Shown piece after piece: positions 23,398 to 34,200 of a stretch of 64,000 nucleotides of DNA (its first letter is position 1; every line of letters begins with the position of its first letter). This stretch comes from Otis tarda (taxonomy: Eukaryota; Chordata; Aves; Otidiformes; Otididae): NCBI GenBank assembly GCA_026413225.1, contig CM048552.1, positions 204,055,553-204,119,552 of the forward strand. Direction: 5' to 3'. The notes under the pieces are model-generated. The model did not search any database, had not been told where the DNA came from, and saw only the letters and a list, made by a program, of their open reading frames with translations. The translations under genes and the position numbers were made by a program.

Positions 23398-23512
23398 CAA
23401 ACGGTTGAGGTTGGCAGGAACGTCTGGAGGTCATCTGGTCCAACTCCCATGCTGAAGCAGGGAGGGACTCCTAGAGCCGGACCATGTCCAGGACCATGTC
23501 CAGGCAACTGGA
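23398..23512 (-). mobile_element. CR1 LINE fragment of a second subfamily
   Basis: ACGGTTGAGGTTGGCAGGAA, TCTGGAGGTCATCTGGTCCA and ACCATGTCCAGG match the CR1 subfamilies that end in GAGGTTGGAAGGGACCTCTGGAGG. These differ from the GGTTTGGGTTGG type seen elsewhere in the window. A 12-bp unit (GGACCATGTCCA) is tandemly duplicated at 23479-23502 inside the element. The terminal 8-mer array at the low-coordinate side is lost. Confidence 0.85.
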
Positions 23513-24479
23513 CCACATCTATTGCGCTGAGCTGGGAGCATCTGCTGTGTGCCGTGTGGTTTGGGTGCAGTTCCACATAGCCCAGGTGGATGTTAAAGTT
23601 CAGAGGGTTTTGCTTTGAGGAAGATTGCAAGCACCAGTATAAGATGCTGCTGGAGTGACTGAGCCAGCCCCATACGAAACTAATGGATAACAGGACTTGG
23701 ATCTTTGGCCATCTCTTGGCATGTCATTGCTATGCTGTAGGGTTAGAGAGGTGTAGGATTGCAGAATATAGGGGAAGGATAAGCCTTCTGGAGTTGGGCA
23801 TGTTTCTGGGACCACTCTGGCCTCCAGCCCATGTCTCTTCCATAGTTGGTGTGCTGTGTTTGCAGAGGGACACCGTGGTCAGGAAGGGGGTTTTCCCAGG
23901 GTGAGGCTTATCCTCCACACCCTGTGGTGTGCTGTACCCTGCAATTTCTCCAAATGCAGAAAACTTACCTGCAGATTTTGAGGTAGTGGCAGTTTGTGTT
24001 CATACTCTTCCTTGGTTTCATTTTTTACATGAAATAGTCATACTTCTGTTCTGTAGTGCACAACATATTATCAAAAATATTAAAATAGATGGGTATAATG
24101 GTCTTATCCTGTACATACGGGAAAATCCAGAAAGGGAATGGGGAAAGATTTAGCCATAACACAGGGAAAAGTGGCATTTGCAGAAGACAAAGCAGGTCAG
24201 AGCAGACCAGAGTGGCGTTGGTGCTGGACCTCTGCAAGCTCCACACCAGTTGAATATCCATCTTTATTTCCATAGCCAGAGACTACCTTTTCTATTTCTT
24301 TCTTTCACCCTTTTTTCCAGTCAGGGAAAAATTGCATCCTTTTGGGCTTGACTAAAATGGAGTGATCTGTTCATTTAGCTGCTGAGAAGGGAAATTAACT
24401 TCATTCTTATCCGTCTACCTTATTAGCACAAATATTGCGGCTGCATTATCCTATCCCATATAAAACCCTGTACAGTAGA
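23513..24479. other. Unique non-coding stretch
   Basis: Only short anonymous open frames (under 90 codons) lie wholly inside. The 171-codon minus-strand frame at 23115-23630 crosses the CR1 fragment and is a chance frame. Nothing else is seen. Confidence 0.5.
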
Positions 24480-24660
24480 GCCTTTTAATTGTCTGGCTAA
24501 TTGTTTGGCCTCGGAGCTGTCTATTTCCGATTGTCTAATTCTCATTAGAATGCCAGCTGACACTGAGTCCTCCAAAGCTCCCTTTAGCTGCTTTTAACCA
24601 CTTCTGGACTAATTTGGTGGTGTTGAAAGCACTTACAGAAAGGCAACCAACAATAAGAAA
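24480..24660. promoter_or_regulatory. Candidate conserved enhancer-like block rich in homeodomain cores
   Basis: Several TAAT/ATTA cores lie close together. They include a 5-bp-armed palindrome CTAAT-TCTC-ATTAG at 24535-24548, plus TTAATTGTC and GCTAATTG just upstream. The block is free of simple repeats and transposon sequence. Clusters of this kind are frequent in vertebrate conserved non-coding elements. Without an alignment the call is inference only. Confidence 0.2.
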
Positions 24661-27644
24661 CACAGTGCAAATGTTTCTCTTCTCTAATGCATTCAACATT
24701 TTAAATCTTGGCCATAGAGGAGTTTTGATGCTGGTTTAAATGCGTGTATCCCTACAGAGTCACAGCATTGTTGTTGGTGTTCAGAAGTGTGTAAAATACG
24801 TGGACTGAAAATCTAGGCACAAATGCTTCAGTCCTTGATCTGAAATATCTCCTTCTGAAACCAATGGGGTTTTTCACCCTATGAATAAGGAATGAATCAG
24901 GATGGCGGGGTGCAGGCCCCCAGTGAGAGAAAGAATCAGTCTGTTATACAGTGCTCTTTGTTAGCCCTACCTTAAGTATTTCTGAGGACACCTTGCAAAA
25001 CCTGAATGAGACAAAATCTTGGGTTCACACTGGAAATTCAGTGCCACTCATTATCACAATATAACCCCTTTTTCACTTTGTGATAGATCAGCACCCACTT
25101 CAGAATCTGACTTAGTCCACAGCCATAGCTGGAAAATTTCCCTGTTGTCTGTTCCTTCATGTATCTTCTTTGAACAGCCGTCAGCAATCTAGTGACTCAC
25201 TTGAGACTGGCCAAAGCTTGTCCCATGTTGCCATCAAACTGAACAAACACGAATAGGTAGGAAAACACAGTGAGGCAGGACTCCCTCAGAGTCATATTTC
25301 CCACCACCACTGCCCTGAGAGAAGATGGGGAAAAAAAAAAAATGTGTTCTTGCCAGGTTTCAAGTGACATTTGCTAACGTTAAACCTAGAGATGTGTTAA
25401 AACATGGCCAACTACTGAAACGGCAGAGTGTAGATCCAATGAGGGTTTATTACCAGTTTTAGCACTGGATTCCTTGATCACAAAGGCAGGAGAAGATTCA
25501 GAAGGGCGTCAGTGGTGGAGGGTTTACTGGCTTCCTGCAGATGGGGGGACCTCTTGCTTTACTAGGGAGCCTCGGCCGTTGGGATTCAGTGCCCCAAGGC
25601 TCCCTTTTGCTGCATCCCGCCAGCTCGTTAGACAGAATGAAAGGTTTCAGAGAGCCTTCAGGCTTGGGAGGCTGTCCACAGGCTTTCCCAGGTTCTCCTT
25701 CCAATGCAGCCCAGTGAGCAGATGGGCAGAGACGAGGGAAGACCTGGCAGCCTCTCTGCTGCCGCTTAACAGCAGGCATCACACCTATCAGCCAGGGCAT
25801 CCAGGACACACAGCGCCCAGGTCATCCATCCCCTGGCAGCCACAATAGTATATTTTCTAAGCATCTCTTTTGACAGCTTCCAAAATTATTATGTGACTGC
25901 TGCTTCGCAAAAGAAATGTGGCATTTGGTGATTTTCCTCGCAGTTCTTGGAGAAAAAAGTTTGGAAGGGTCATGTACAGAGTTCATGAAACTCCTGGATG
26001 TTGTCCCAGCCCACCTCAGGATTTGCCTTGTGTTCGTCTCCTGAACATCTCGGCACTACTGTCCCCCAAGATATGTTAACTGCCTACTGCATCGCTGTCT
26101 ACAGCCAAAGCTGTTAATGATATTTCCTGCCAGCAAGGGCAGCTGAGCCCTTTTTTCTGGCATATACAACTTCTGTTTATATCCTGTTCGGAAGATGTAG
26201 TAGCAAAATTTTATATCAACAGATTCTTCTTTTGTGAAAGATAAAAAGGGAAGGAGAATAAATCTTCCATCTTGCAGCTTGGGATGCCTGTTTCAAAAAC
26301 CAGTCCTGGAGACACAGCAAGAGCCACTGATACAAGGCCACCAATTCAGCTGGCAGCTCTTCTTCCCATCCTAAGATGGGGCATTTCCTATGTTTTTCTG
26401 CTAGTTCCACTGCCCTGACAGGCTTCATTTCCCAAGCATTCTTTAAAAAAAAATAGCTGAATCCATTTTCCACAGATTTCTCTTCCTTTCCTGCTTTCTA
26501 GAAAATCACAGTGTTCGCTGTTGACATTTTCTCCTGTTGCATGGAAGAGGAGACCTGAGTTACTGGTATCTCCTTCAGCTGTGAACACAGATGGAATTTG
26601 TGGCTTTTTGGGTTGTATTTATAACTGTTTTAAAAGCACGACAAATGTCATCTACAAAAACTCCTGTTAGGCTGTTTCTTCCCCAGGCACCACATGCTTC
26701 ACAACTGCTGCAGCACACGGGGCAGATATCCTCGACTTGGTGTGAATTATTGCTTTTGTAACTATAAACACTTCTGTGTGTTGCTTAGGGATTTACCTGA
26801 ATGTGACACTTACTTGAATCGTACACTTCATGTGAGCCACGTGCTTTCCAGGTAGAAGAACCACACACACCAGCACTCTCACTTGTCTCACATGAGGGTA
26901 GCTTAAAATGAAAGAAAATGCCAGATATTGTCTATTGTATACATTTTTCAGGTTTGTGCCTGCATTTAAACTTCTAATTGCCTTTAGGTCTCACAGTCTT
27001 GTAAGCTTTTTTGGCTTTGTCTTTTGTAGATTTTTTTTTAAATTGGTTATAACTCAGTTCTCTAGCCTGAATGTTTCAGATATCCCCAAGAATCTGATTA
27101 TTTTTTCCTTTTAATGTGGGTTCCTAAGGAAACAAATCTCATCTAGTTGTGTTTCTTGTCCACAATAACTTCTGGGCTATTTTTCAACCAAATTTTATAG
27201 GAAGTTAAAGGTCTGCAACACGTAAGTTCCTGCAGTTTCCATGAAAATTAATCTGGTTAGAAGAAAGAGGAAGAAACTAAGCTGACACTGGAGGAAAGGC
27301 AGCTGTCAGTCAGTTTTCAGTGGCAGTAGCCAACTGCCCAGCCAGCCAGCAGGATCTGGCCACAGTGGTTTGTCCCACTAAACAGGCTGGGAACGTGAGA
27401 GAGAGTTGAGCAAACTGTTGTTTGGTGGTGGGATTTTGAGGACACTGGGCACCAACCCTCAAGAAACTGGAGTTTACCAGATCCATTGCTCATGGAATGA
27501 CTTTATTAAATAGGAAGGCTGAACAGACATTTTCCTTCCTCCTGATTGTGTGTCATTTCTTTTCAAGCCAACACTCCTGAAAACAAGAGTCTAATGTTAG
27601 CTCAGCTTCCCCAGAAGAGGTTTCCAAGACTCTCTGCTTCCAGC
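24661..27644. other. Unique non-coding stretch
   Basis: A possible old repeat piece at about 24860-24930 is listed separately. Overlapping 124-codon plus and 103-codon minus frames at 25474-25848 reflect a GC-richer patch. An A run lies at 25328-25341. No gene or well-supported transposon is recognised. Confidence 0.45.
24860..24930. repeat. Possible fragment of an ancient amniote fold-back repeat
   Basis: CTGAAACCAATGGGGTTTTT and CACCCTATGAATAAGGAATG, followed by AATCAGGATGG, follow the order of the old CCATTGAAGTCAATGG ... GAATAAGGG-type repeat seen in reptile and bird genomes. Divergence is high and the ends are approximate. Confidence 0.3.
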
Positions 27645-27850
27645 AGCTCTTACTGAAATTAATGGGAGCTGCTGGGGCTCAGTGCTTCCAAAAATAAAAA
27701 CACTTTGCCAGTGGTGCAGATGCAGATGTCTAAATTTAAGCTGTAGTTTTTGAGCATCTGGGGCCTAAATCCACGTCTGAGCACTTCAGAACAAGTGGCC
27801 TGATTTTTTATAGGTATTGAACAACCTTACTGAAGTCAAGCGACTTACAG
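27645..27850. repeat. Ancient amniote fold-back interspersed repeat
   Basis: The left part has ACTGAAATTAATGGGAGCTG, CTGGGGCTCAGTGCTTCCAA and AAATAAA. The right part, read on the other strand, mirrors it with GGCCTGATTTTTTATAGGTA, then TTGAACAACC and TTACTGAAGTCAAGCGACTT. Between them lie GATGTCTAAATTTAAGC and GGGGCCTAAATCCACG. This order matches an old repeat with CCCATTGACTTCAATGGG and AAAATCAGGCC words at both ends. I do not name the family. Confidence 0.5.
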
Positions 27851-29362
27851 GCTGTACGGATCAGACTATATCTGTAAATCAAGGGGTAGATACAGGTAGC
27901 TGAAATTAAGGCACACAAATTGGAGCACATTGGACGTGCACCTGAGAGTGGGGGTTTTCAAAGCATTCAGCCTTGTCATGGAAGTTGCTGGAGTCTGAGG
28001 AGAAAGAGTTAAGTCAACACAGAGCACTTCAGAAGGCTCCCGGCACAGCATGTACATCTGTGTTTAAGAAGGATGCTGGAATAAAAAATACTTTGCAGGT
28101 GCAACAAGGCCAAATTAGCACCGTAGAAGAAACCGTAGGTTTTTAAAATCCTTGGACTGGAGCAGCGGCTCTTGCAGCTTAATGCTACACACATACCAGG
28201 GGCTTTTTGTATTTATTTTCCCTGTGTGCCTTGTTGTTTTAAGAAAAAGGAACAAACAGGGAGCAGTTGGCTGGCAGAGCCTGCGGACTCGGCGGGAGCT
28301 GCCAACCGGCCTTGCTGGGCCTTCGCGGTGAAAGGAGCGGAGTGTTGGAGTTACAGCTGCTCTGCAGACCCCTCCTGCCCCGGCCTGCCCCTCCACGGGC
28401 CTTTGTGTAGAGGCAGAGCGGCCCACTGATCCACTCCCTGGGATGGAGGGGGGCTGCCTTTAACCCTTTCCTAGCTCCACAGCAGGGTTTTGATGCAAGC
28501 GTGCTTGGTTTGTTTTCCTTCTTCCAGCCTCAGGCAACAAAACAAAAAAAAAAAAAAACCTGAAAGAACCAAAAACCCAAGCCCCTTGCTAAAAGAAAAA
28601 TCCCACCCCTCTCAAAAGATTAAAAATCACTTTCTTCAGACCCTGATCCAGCACAAATTAAACAAACAGTAGTTTTGATGTTGCTGGCGAGGGAGCTGAT
28701 CTTTTAAGTGTTGAAAAGTTCAGTCTGTAGCTATAACAGCCGGAGGCAACACCCCGCAACGAGGGAGAAGTACCGTGGCTGAAGGAAAAGAGGCAGGATT
28801 TATTTATCAGAGGTAGATGATTTATCACCTTTCGTTTGACAGCTGCAGGATTAAATGTACTATTGAGTCAGAGGTGGCTGCCTATAAGGAGATTTACCTG
28901 TAAATGTGCCCCCAGAGTGAAACAGTCTGGATTTAATAAAGATGCCAGATTTACCACAAGCAAATGAGAGACTACAGAGGCCCACATGATTAAGTGACAA
29001 AATGGAGGTGGAAACTGGGAGGAAATGAGGTGAAACACAAGGGAACGACAGCTCGAAAATACGGACTGAAAAGCAGAAGGGGATAAAACACCTGGGCAGG
29101 AGACTTGAGAGGCTCTTAGGTGCAAAGAGGCAGGAGGAGCACTGCTCAGATACCCTTGTATAGCACTGGCCTTGGGTCTTTGCCTGTCCTCCACTGGAAA
29201 ATGTGGCAAAACATTGCCAAAGGTTCCTAGTGCTATTTATGGAAATGAGATAAAATTGAAGCCAGGTTTGGGGTAAGCAAAACCTCCTTGTTCCAGAGCT
29301 GTAAAACCAAAAGCCTGGTTTGGATTAAGGACCCACTGGATCTGCGTTTTCTGAGCTGGTGA
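27851..29362. other. Unique non-coding stretch
   Basis: Apart from the CpG-richer patch at 28255-28425, I see an A run near 28541-28557, T and A tracts, and open frames no longer than 113 codons (minus, 28868-29209). No transposon is recognised. Confidence 0.5.
28255..28425. other. Small CpG-richer patch
   Basis: CpG sites recur at close spacing (CTGCGGACTCGGCGGGAG, CAACCGGCC, CTTCGCGG, GGAGCGG, CCCGG, CACGGG, AGCGG) in an otherwise CpG-poor neighbourhood. Both strands are open (85 codons plus, 103 codons minus), which GC richness explains. It might mark an alternative promoter or an unmethylated enhancer. It is too short to be a standard CpG island. Confidence 0.35.
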
Positions 29363-29418
29363 GAGGGGAACTGATGGGCAAGTGATCCCAGAGGGGAACT
29401 GATGGGCAAGCGATCCCA
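29363..29418 (+). repeat. 28-bp tandem duplication, two copies
   Basis: Units 29363-29390 and 29391-29418 are identical except for one T-to-C change (GGGCAAGTGATC versus GGGCAAGCGATC). High identity points to a recent duplication, and the copy number may vary between individuals. Confidence 0.9.
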
Positions 29419-29574
29419 TCAGTGCATCACTCTGCCTTGGAGAGCTGCTAGGAGCCAGCTGTCACAGGAATGCAGTACTGCAGAGCTCTCATGCTCTGCC
29501 TATTTGTTTAAACTTGACAAAAACTCAAGCCCTTAATCTGCAACAGTTTATTTGAACAGACTGGGAAGACAAGG

Positions 29575-29593
29575 TTATTGTTGTTGTTGTTTG
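29575..29593 (+). repeat. Short TTG trinucleotide repeat
   Basis: About five TTG units follow TTA. It is a minor simple sequence repeat. Confidence 0.8.
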
Positions 29594-29843
29594 AAAGCTC
29601 TGTAATTGAAAAGCTTATACTAAAGAGTTGTGGATGTATGTCTGCATAAACATGTGAGGATCTGCGTGTGGAGTACCCAACACTGGGAAGTAAAAACTGC
29701 GTCTGTACGGGGAAGAGCTGGTGTCAAGGTCAGAGTCCCGAAGACAGGCACTGAGGAGTCACCTGGAAGAGCTGTACCCAAGCACCCCCCACAAAAAGTT
29801 TACGGGATATGCCTATCCCCATGTCCTGCATGTCCATGTCCAT

Positions 29844-30306
29844 TTACCCTGCCTCTTTGCAGGCTGGCAGTGACCTGTCCCTTCGGCTGAGTTCACATGC
29901 TTGCGTGCTCAGAGGACACATCTTCGGTGCTGCCTTCTGAAGTCTGGCCTTAATTTCAGACCAATTTACTGTTCCAGTGAAGTGAACCTGCAAAACATAT
30001 GGCGCAAACAGCGTTCGCCTAAGTGGACTGCACGGTTCAGGTTTGATTTGTGACTTCTCTTTACATTCCCATTCACGTGGGAGTCCGTGATAGATCTTTA
30101 AACAGAATAAACTGAAACCCGTCCGCAGCTGCCTTTCATCAGGGAGAGGGCTGCAGACAGGCTCCAGAGCAGAGCCTCTGACTGGGGCAATTGCTGCAAC
30201 TACTGTGGGGGACGGTGCACGCACACCGCCGGCAGCAGCTGCAGCAGAGGAGGCAGGCTCTTGTTTGACTTGAGACAGACATTGCAGCCGCTTATTGAAA
30301 TTCAGT
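29844..30306 (-). other. Candidate exon-like open frame behind a strong acceptor site
   Basis: On the minus strand a pure 44-nt pyrimidine tract (30352-30309) runs into a CAG ending at 30307. The frame is then open for 153 more codons, to a stop at 29844-29846. The start of the frame is Ala/Pro-rich and contains VKQEP. Further on comes IKPEP. Both fit the psi-K-x-E sumoylation consensus common in transcription factors. The rest has no recognisable domain. The full 176-codon frame begins with hydrophobic residues that merely translate the pyrimidine tract. I do not recognise the protein; chance is a serious alternative. Confidence 0.15.
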
Positions 30307-30308
30307 CT

Positions 30309-30352
30309 GAGGGGGGAAAAAAAAGAAGAGAGGAAGAGAAGAAAGAAAGAAA
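30309..30352 (+). repeat. Pure purine tract, 44 nt
   Basis: The run contains only A and G: G6, A8, then GA-rich units ending in GAAAGAAAGAAA. On the minus strand it is the pyrimidine tract of the candidate acceptor described next to it. Long homopurine tracts can also form triplex DNA. Confidence 0.9.
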
Positions 30353-31064
30353 TCATTAAAAAAACCCCCACCACGATGGAGGTTTGGTAGTGGATTTTAA
30401 ATCACATTCAGACATAAATCCTTTCAGTTCACAATTTCCATAGATTACTGGCATCTGTGGACCCCAGATAGACTGTAATCACTAAGTTTGTTCTAATCTT
30501 CCTATGAGAGGTTTTTCAAAGGAAGTATTGCATTACACCAGTTCTTAGCAGGGCTGGATTTTAACTTGCAAGAAAGTGCTTTAAACCCAAATGCATATAT
30601 TAATGCCAGGACTATAAAGTGAGGGTATAGTGCTTGTGACTTTCATACATCCTGATGTGTAATTCGTTATCCGGACAATAAAACTTCACAAGAGACACAC
30701 ATGCTCAGCTGCACCCAGTGGTAAGTATATTACAAACCGTCAGGCCCACGTTGTCATCTTTGGACCTTCTGTGTGACAGTCCTTTGATGCACATCTCTGC
30801 TCTTCGCAGAGAGTGGTGCTTGACTCATGCACCAAGGTTGGGTCGTGCCCTAACTGAATCTCACTGCAGTGTAGCGTTTCATGCCATTGCTCTGTGTGCC
30901 TGCCCCTAAACCCAGCTCCCAGCACACTCTACAAGTAAGCAGAGTTAAAAATGGTCTGGTTGTAAAGAGATCTATTTCGTGTGGAAAATGTACAGAGAGA
31001 GAAAAACTGTAGTCCCTGCTTGTGACCAGAGCATGCAGGGGAACATCAGAGAACATCAACAGAA
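30353..31064. other. Unique non-coding stretch
   Basis: Only short anonymous open frames occur (63 codons plus at 30718-30909 and 61 codons minus overlapping it). No repeat family is recognised. Confidence 0.5.
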
Positions 31065-31245
31065 TAAACCTAATTCTGCTCACATCTATATGCATGCAAG
31101 CTGGAATTGGTTCTACTGAACACACTAGAGTGATGTGAGAAGCTGGTGTGAGATGGAAATCCCAATCGCTGTGTCAGATTCATCACTGATACATGAAAAT
31201 GAATGGAGTTACACCAGGGATTATACTGTCCCCATATGGGTTTTT
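31065..31245. repeat. Ancient amniote fold-back repeat, two related units
   Basis: The first unit has ACCTAATTCTGCTCACATCT (31069-31088) on the left and GAAGCTGGTGTGAGATGGAA (31138-31157) on the right. The second unit has CAGATTCATCACTGATACAT (31174-31193) mirrored by AATGGAGTTACACCAGGGAT (31201-31220). These match old reptile/bird repeats made of GGAGTTACACC and AATTCTGCTC words in opposite orientations. They are non-coding and decayed. I leave the family unnamed. Confidence 0.55.
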
Positions 31246-34200
31246 ATGCCGGGTAACTCCTCAGCTTTAATGGGTATCAAATTTGCGCCTGCTATACTGA
31301 GTTGCACAGATGAATGCTTTTTCTCCAGTGCTAAGGGATTAAATAGACAATTGAGGTTTCTCAGAAAGGATGTAGAAAATGTAAATCAAAAAGAGAGTCA
31401 CTGGAACTGCTTGCAGTGCTGACAGCCCTTACAATGCATGCTGCCTCCAACCGCTCGCAGTGACCGGCTGCAGCAGCGCCCAGGCTGATGCAGAGCAGCA
31501 CTGGAGCCGTGCATGGGGACATTAGGCCACGGGAATGAGAGCACACGAGTCCCTGACAGCCTGCTCCAAGGGATGCCTTCTGCAAGCTGGAAGCTGAACT
31601 CGATCTTCCCATGCAGCTGGGAGAGCTGGTGTGTCCCTGGAGTGGGGAGCTGCCGGGGGGTGGCTGTGCCCTAACCAGCGGAGCTGTGCTCTGCAGGTCT
31701 GCGCCTCAGCTCAGTGGCTCTGCCTTATTTAACATGCTGCTCACCAGCCACACACCAGCGTGGGGAAGGTTTTTTGCTTTTGCACTGCATTCAGATAGGT
31801 CTGACATTTTAGGGTCCTGTTGGGAAAGTTTGGAGGAGTCTAAGGCAATGCTATTCCTGGCCTGAGCAGAATAGTGCTAGAGGGAAGGACCTGACCTTGA
31901 GAACAAATTCATGCTGTGCTGTATTACTCTACGATCAAAATGATCCGATTTACTGGAAGGTAAACGTTTTTGTTACCTGCTTGGGAACCAGTCAGCACTT
32001 CTTTTATGACAATGCGAGTTTCCAGTTTTGGGTTTACTTAGGGGAAAAAAAAAAATCTTTTTGGTTTCATTTGGTTTGGGATTTTTGTTTGTTTTGGAAG
32101 AACACTGCTTCCCTGCAAGGGACCACAGAAATTCACTCTCCACAGCTGTGTGAAAGCCAAACTGTGCAGAGAAAACCTGTTCCCAGCACTTGTTGATGTT
32201 CATGCAGACTCCACTTTGCGTGATGGGACAAGCAGTGACCATGACAGAAGACTGTAACGATAACTCCATACATCAGTGTGATGTTGTCGTCACCATGAGG
32301 TTGAGCTCTTTGCCTTGTCTTAAGCAGAGGAAAGGAAGATGAGGAGATTGGGAAAGACAATGCCAAGCACCACCACAATGCACTCAGTGTTAGTAGCTCT
32401 TTGTTGTCTACTGTGCCATGATGGTGTGAAGTGAATCCCTGGGCTCCTTTCTGAAGAGCGCTGTGAAGTGCAGAGGGTGGTTTTGGTCAGCATGGTCTGC
32501 AATGGTATTGAGGATGCTAAGAGGAAGATGGTTACACTGTGAACCAAGGATGCCTCTGTGCAAGTTTTGGCAGCCACACTTACTTATTTTACTTTCCTGT
32601 GTGAGATTAACAAGGTGATAACCCCACCGCACTCCCATGCTGGACCCCCAAGGTACCGCAGAGCTTCCTCTCCATCACCCTGCCCTAGGATCTGGGTGTC
32701 AGTGTATGCATGAACAGGGCAAGATGACTGTTGCTTGCGTTGTGGACCTCATGCTTGTCAGTGTGCTGGGAGTTTCGCCCCTCTGTCTCCCAAGAGAAGC
32801 TTAGCCTGATTTTGTGTGCAGAGCTTAGCCTGGTTTCAGAGATGGTGAGACATTTCCCAGGGACCGTTAAACTACTTTGGCTCTGAGTGGGCTTTCTCCA
32901 ATGTGCAACTACTTCTTCACCGTGTGTTTCAGCTTGCACATGTGTCCTGGCTTAAGCAACTAGTCATGGCATAACTCTTTCTGTAATGTACATTTGAAAT
33001 GGTTATCTGTGTTCCCTCCTAGCTGAAGCAGTACAACTTCTGTCCACAGGTCAACCCTCTTGGCTGGGGGCTGCTGAATTGTGGAGTGGGAGTGATGGTG
33101 GACACAGTGCTTCTTCAAAAGCAATCAAACATTTAAGGAGACACTGTACATCCTGCTTGCCTTCAGGGGGGACCAGACTGGAGGGTTGGTGGTGAGCTCC
33201 ATACCTCTGATAGCTGGATCTCCACAGCTGTGCTATGGAAAAGCAGTGTGAGACATTTCCTGCACATACGCTTGATGTGTGGCTGCTTCGTTCGCATCTT
33301 GTTATTGGCCTTTCCGAGAGCACTAGACAAATGTAGATGTGTGGGAGCCAACGTACTCTGTCCAGGTGGTTTGTGTGGCTTGAGGACAGACTCGGGGCTC
33401 CTTGCATGTGTAACCAGTCTCAGAGGTCGAATTCCTTCTCCAAAACCTCCTTGCTCTGTGGGTCTTCTCTTTTTCACCTCCTGTTTATTTCCTCCTTGCT
33501 GTCAGCAGATCAGCAGGACACATTAGCTGAAGCGTAATTCTGGACTGGAGCTGGCTCCCATCCACTCGGTTTGGAGTGGCCTCACTTCACACAGCCATTT
33601 ATGCATGTCCAAAAATATTCTTCAACTTTACCAAAGACCTATGGAAAAGCAGCATACATACATGCAACGAGAGTGGCGATAAAACTGAGCTGCCTGAGTT
33701 GTCACAGAGCTTTGTACAGATCTCTGTCTCTCAGATTGGACTGCATTTGTGACTTAAATGGATGCTTTATCTTGATTTACTGGAGGTTCGCTTACAAATA
33801 CAATAGGATTATGAAATACGGGTATCCTCAAGTAGATTATTCTTCATAGAGGGGTTATTTTCTCTGCCTCTTGCCTTTCTGCATTTAAAACCAATGATTT
33901 AGTAGCTGAGAACTACCAGGGGAAGACAGTGCTCCTGATTTTTCTCTGACATATGCTACGGTGAATTAGTAATAATTCTGTGGAAGGCAATGAAATGGTA
34001 ATAAGCAGGATAAATCTTGGTGAGTAAGAAACCTATGAATGCAAGTCCCATTTATTTTCCACAGCACTTAGGTAAAAACTTTACCCATTATGCATGGCAG
34101 TTTCTACTTGGATCTAGTTCGAAAGATGCTATGGTCAGATTTAGGCCCAAATTACCCTGATTAAAACCACACCACCTTAGCTAGGGTGTGGAGTTCTCCA

